5,764 bases of DNA from Negativicutes bacterium (GTDB lineage Bacteria; Bacillota_C; Negativicutes; Sporomusales_B; JARLHX01): positions 1 to 5,764 of the forward strand of contig JARLHY010000129.1 of NCBI GenBank assembly GCA_031292015.1, given 5' to 3'. The notes beneath the pieces were generated by a model. That model had not been told where the DNA came from. It was given only the letters and a program-made list of their open reading frames with translations, and made no database searches. Numbering within the stretch: position 1 is the first letter of the stretch; every line of letters begins with the position of its first letter. The translations under genes were made by a program, and so were the position numbers. This document shows positions 5,499 to 5,764 of this stretch, one piece after another.

Positions 5499-5586
5499 TA
5501 TTCACCCTCCCGTTACAATTAGGTTTACATAAATATTAAGTCATTTTCCGCCTGAAATAAACCTGATGTTTTTGCCAGATATGGGA
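5499..5586 (-). promoter_or_regulatory. Upstream region of the barrel gene, promoter unclear
   Basis: The ribosome binding site GGGAGGGTG is clear, but no strong promoter is. TAATAT (5538-5533) with TTTATT at 17 bp matches the consensus poorly. Expression may depend on an activator, an alternative sigma factor or the hairpin just upstream. Confidence 0.3.
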
Positions 5587-5639
5587 GACCGTCCGGATAG
5601 GCTGGGGTTGCCGGGCAATCCCAGCCTATCCGGACGGTT
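5587..5639. repeat. Long near-perfect inverted repeat
   Basis: Arms 5588-5612 and 5614-5638 are 25 bp each and complementary except for one G-T pair. A further wobble pair lies at 5587/5639. The left arm starts ACCGTCCGGATAGGCTGGGG and the right arm ends CCTATCCGGACGGT. The centre TTG-ccggg-CAA would leave a 5-nt loop. No T-run follows on either strand, so it is not an ordinary terminator. It lies between the terminator of the right-hand gene and the barrel gene start. Confidence 0.9.
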
Positions 5640-5654
5640 AGAACAGCTTCAACC

Positions 5655-5702
5655 GCCCAAAACAAGAAATCCCGCCGCTCCTCGAAAAAAGGGCGGCGGG
5701 AT
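5655..5702 (-). terminator. Terminator of the gene entering from the right
   Basis: On the minus strand, ATCCCGCCGC (5702-5693) and GCGGCGGGAT (5678-5669) form a 10-bp stem with a 14-nt loop that contains a run of six T. It is followed by the T-rich TTCTTGTTTT. It begins 11 nt after the stop codon at 5714. On the plus strand it is followed by CAAAATTTTT, so it may work in both directions. Confidence 0.7.
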
Positions 5703-5713
5703 CAAAATTTTTA

Positions 5714-5764
5714 TTACACTTCGCCACTTATCATGGCGATGAAATATTTGTGAATTCGATCGTC
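5714..5764 (-). CDS. C-terminal end of a CDS entering from the right edge
   Basis: Read on the minus strand from the window edge, the frame gives DDRIHKYFIAMISGEV and then TAA (5716-5714). A terminator follows 11 nt later on the same strand, which supports a genuine gene end. Only 16 residues are visible and I cannot name the product. It has its own terminator, so it is probably not co-transcribed with the barrel gene. Confidence 0.5.
   Translation of the reverse strand, partial: DDRIHKYFIAMISGEV

Noticed and set aside
5587..5639. Intrinsic terminator
   Set aside because: The stem is long but no T-run follows on either strand, and a better terminator lies at 5655-5702.
1..5764. CRISPR array, tRNA, rRNA, transposase or phage genes
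   Set aside because: No regularly spaced direct repeats, no cloverleaf or rRNA-like stretches, and no transposase or phage protein motifs were seen in any frame.

Overview
The window looks like a piece of a chromosome from a diderm Firmicute (Negativicutes, for example a Sporomusaceae-like organism). The evidence is Firmicute-style expression signals (GGAGG ribosome binding sites, TTG starts, sigma-A-type promoters) alongside a secreted protein that ends like an outer-membrane beta-barrel. This placement is inferred from the sequence only. The larger genes are all on the minus strand, and two very small genes sit on the plus strand.

Layout. 1-79: a possible minus-strand reading frame leaving the left edge (weak). 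134-161: the terminator of a two-component operon. 171-884 and 895-2847 (minus): a CitB/DcuR-type response regulator preceded by its soluble sensor histidine kinase, 10 nt apart. 2852-2904: back-to-back promoters, one for the kinase operon and one firing rightward. 2996-3184 (plus): a 62-residue orphan protein with its own promoter, leader, ribosome binding site and terminator. 3236-4114 (minus): a LysR-type regulator. 4140-4194: the divergent lysR control region. 4247-4411 (plus): a 54-residue single-span membrane miniprotein. 4417-4575: hairpins, including a strong bidirectional terminator. 4608-5498 (minus): a 296-residue predicted outer-membrane beta-barrel. 5499-5713: an intergenic stretch with a near-perfect 25-bp inverted repeat and a terminator. 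5714-5764 (minus): the last 16 codons of a gene entering from the right.

How the genes fit together. The kinase has a CitA/DcuS-type phosphoacceptor domain but no membrane segment. It carries GAF and PAS sensors behind a helical N-terminal domain, so it should sense a cytoplasmic signal and phosphorylate the adjacent regulator. No transport or metabolic target gene is visible nearby. The LysR regulator is divergent from the membrane miniprotein, the usual arrangement of a LysR protein and its target, and a palindrome overlaps its own -10. The barrel gene appears to be a stand-alone unit.

The most unusual points are: a kinase gene whose best ribosome binding site is followed by an in-frame ATC rather than a normal start codon; two complete small-protein units that gene callers could easily miss; and the long hairpin upstream of the barrel gene.
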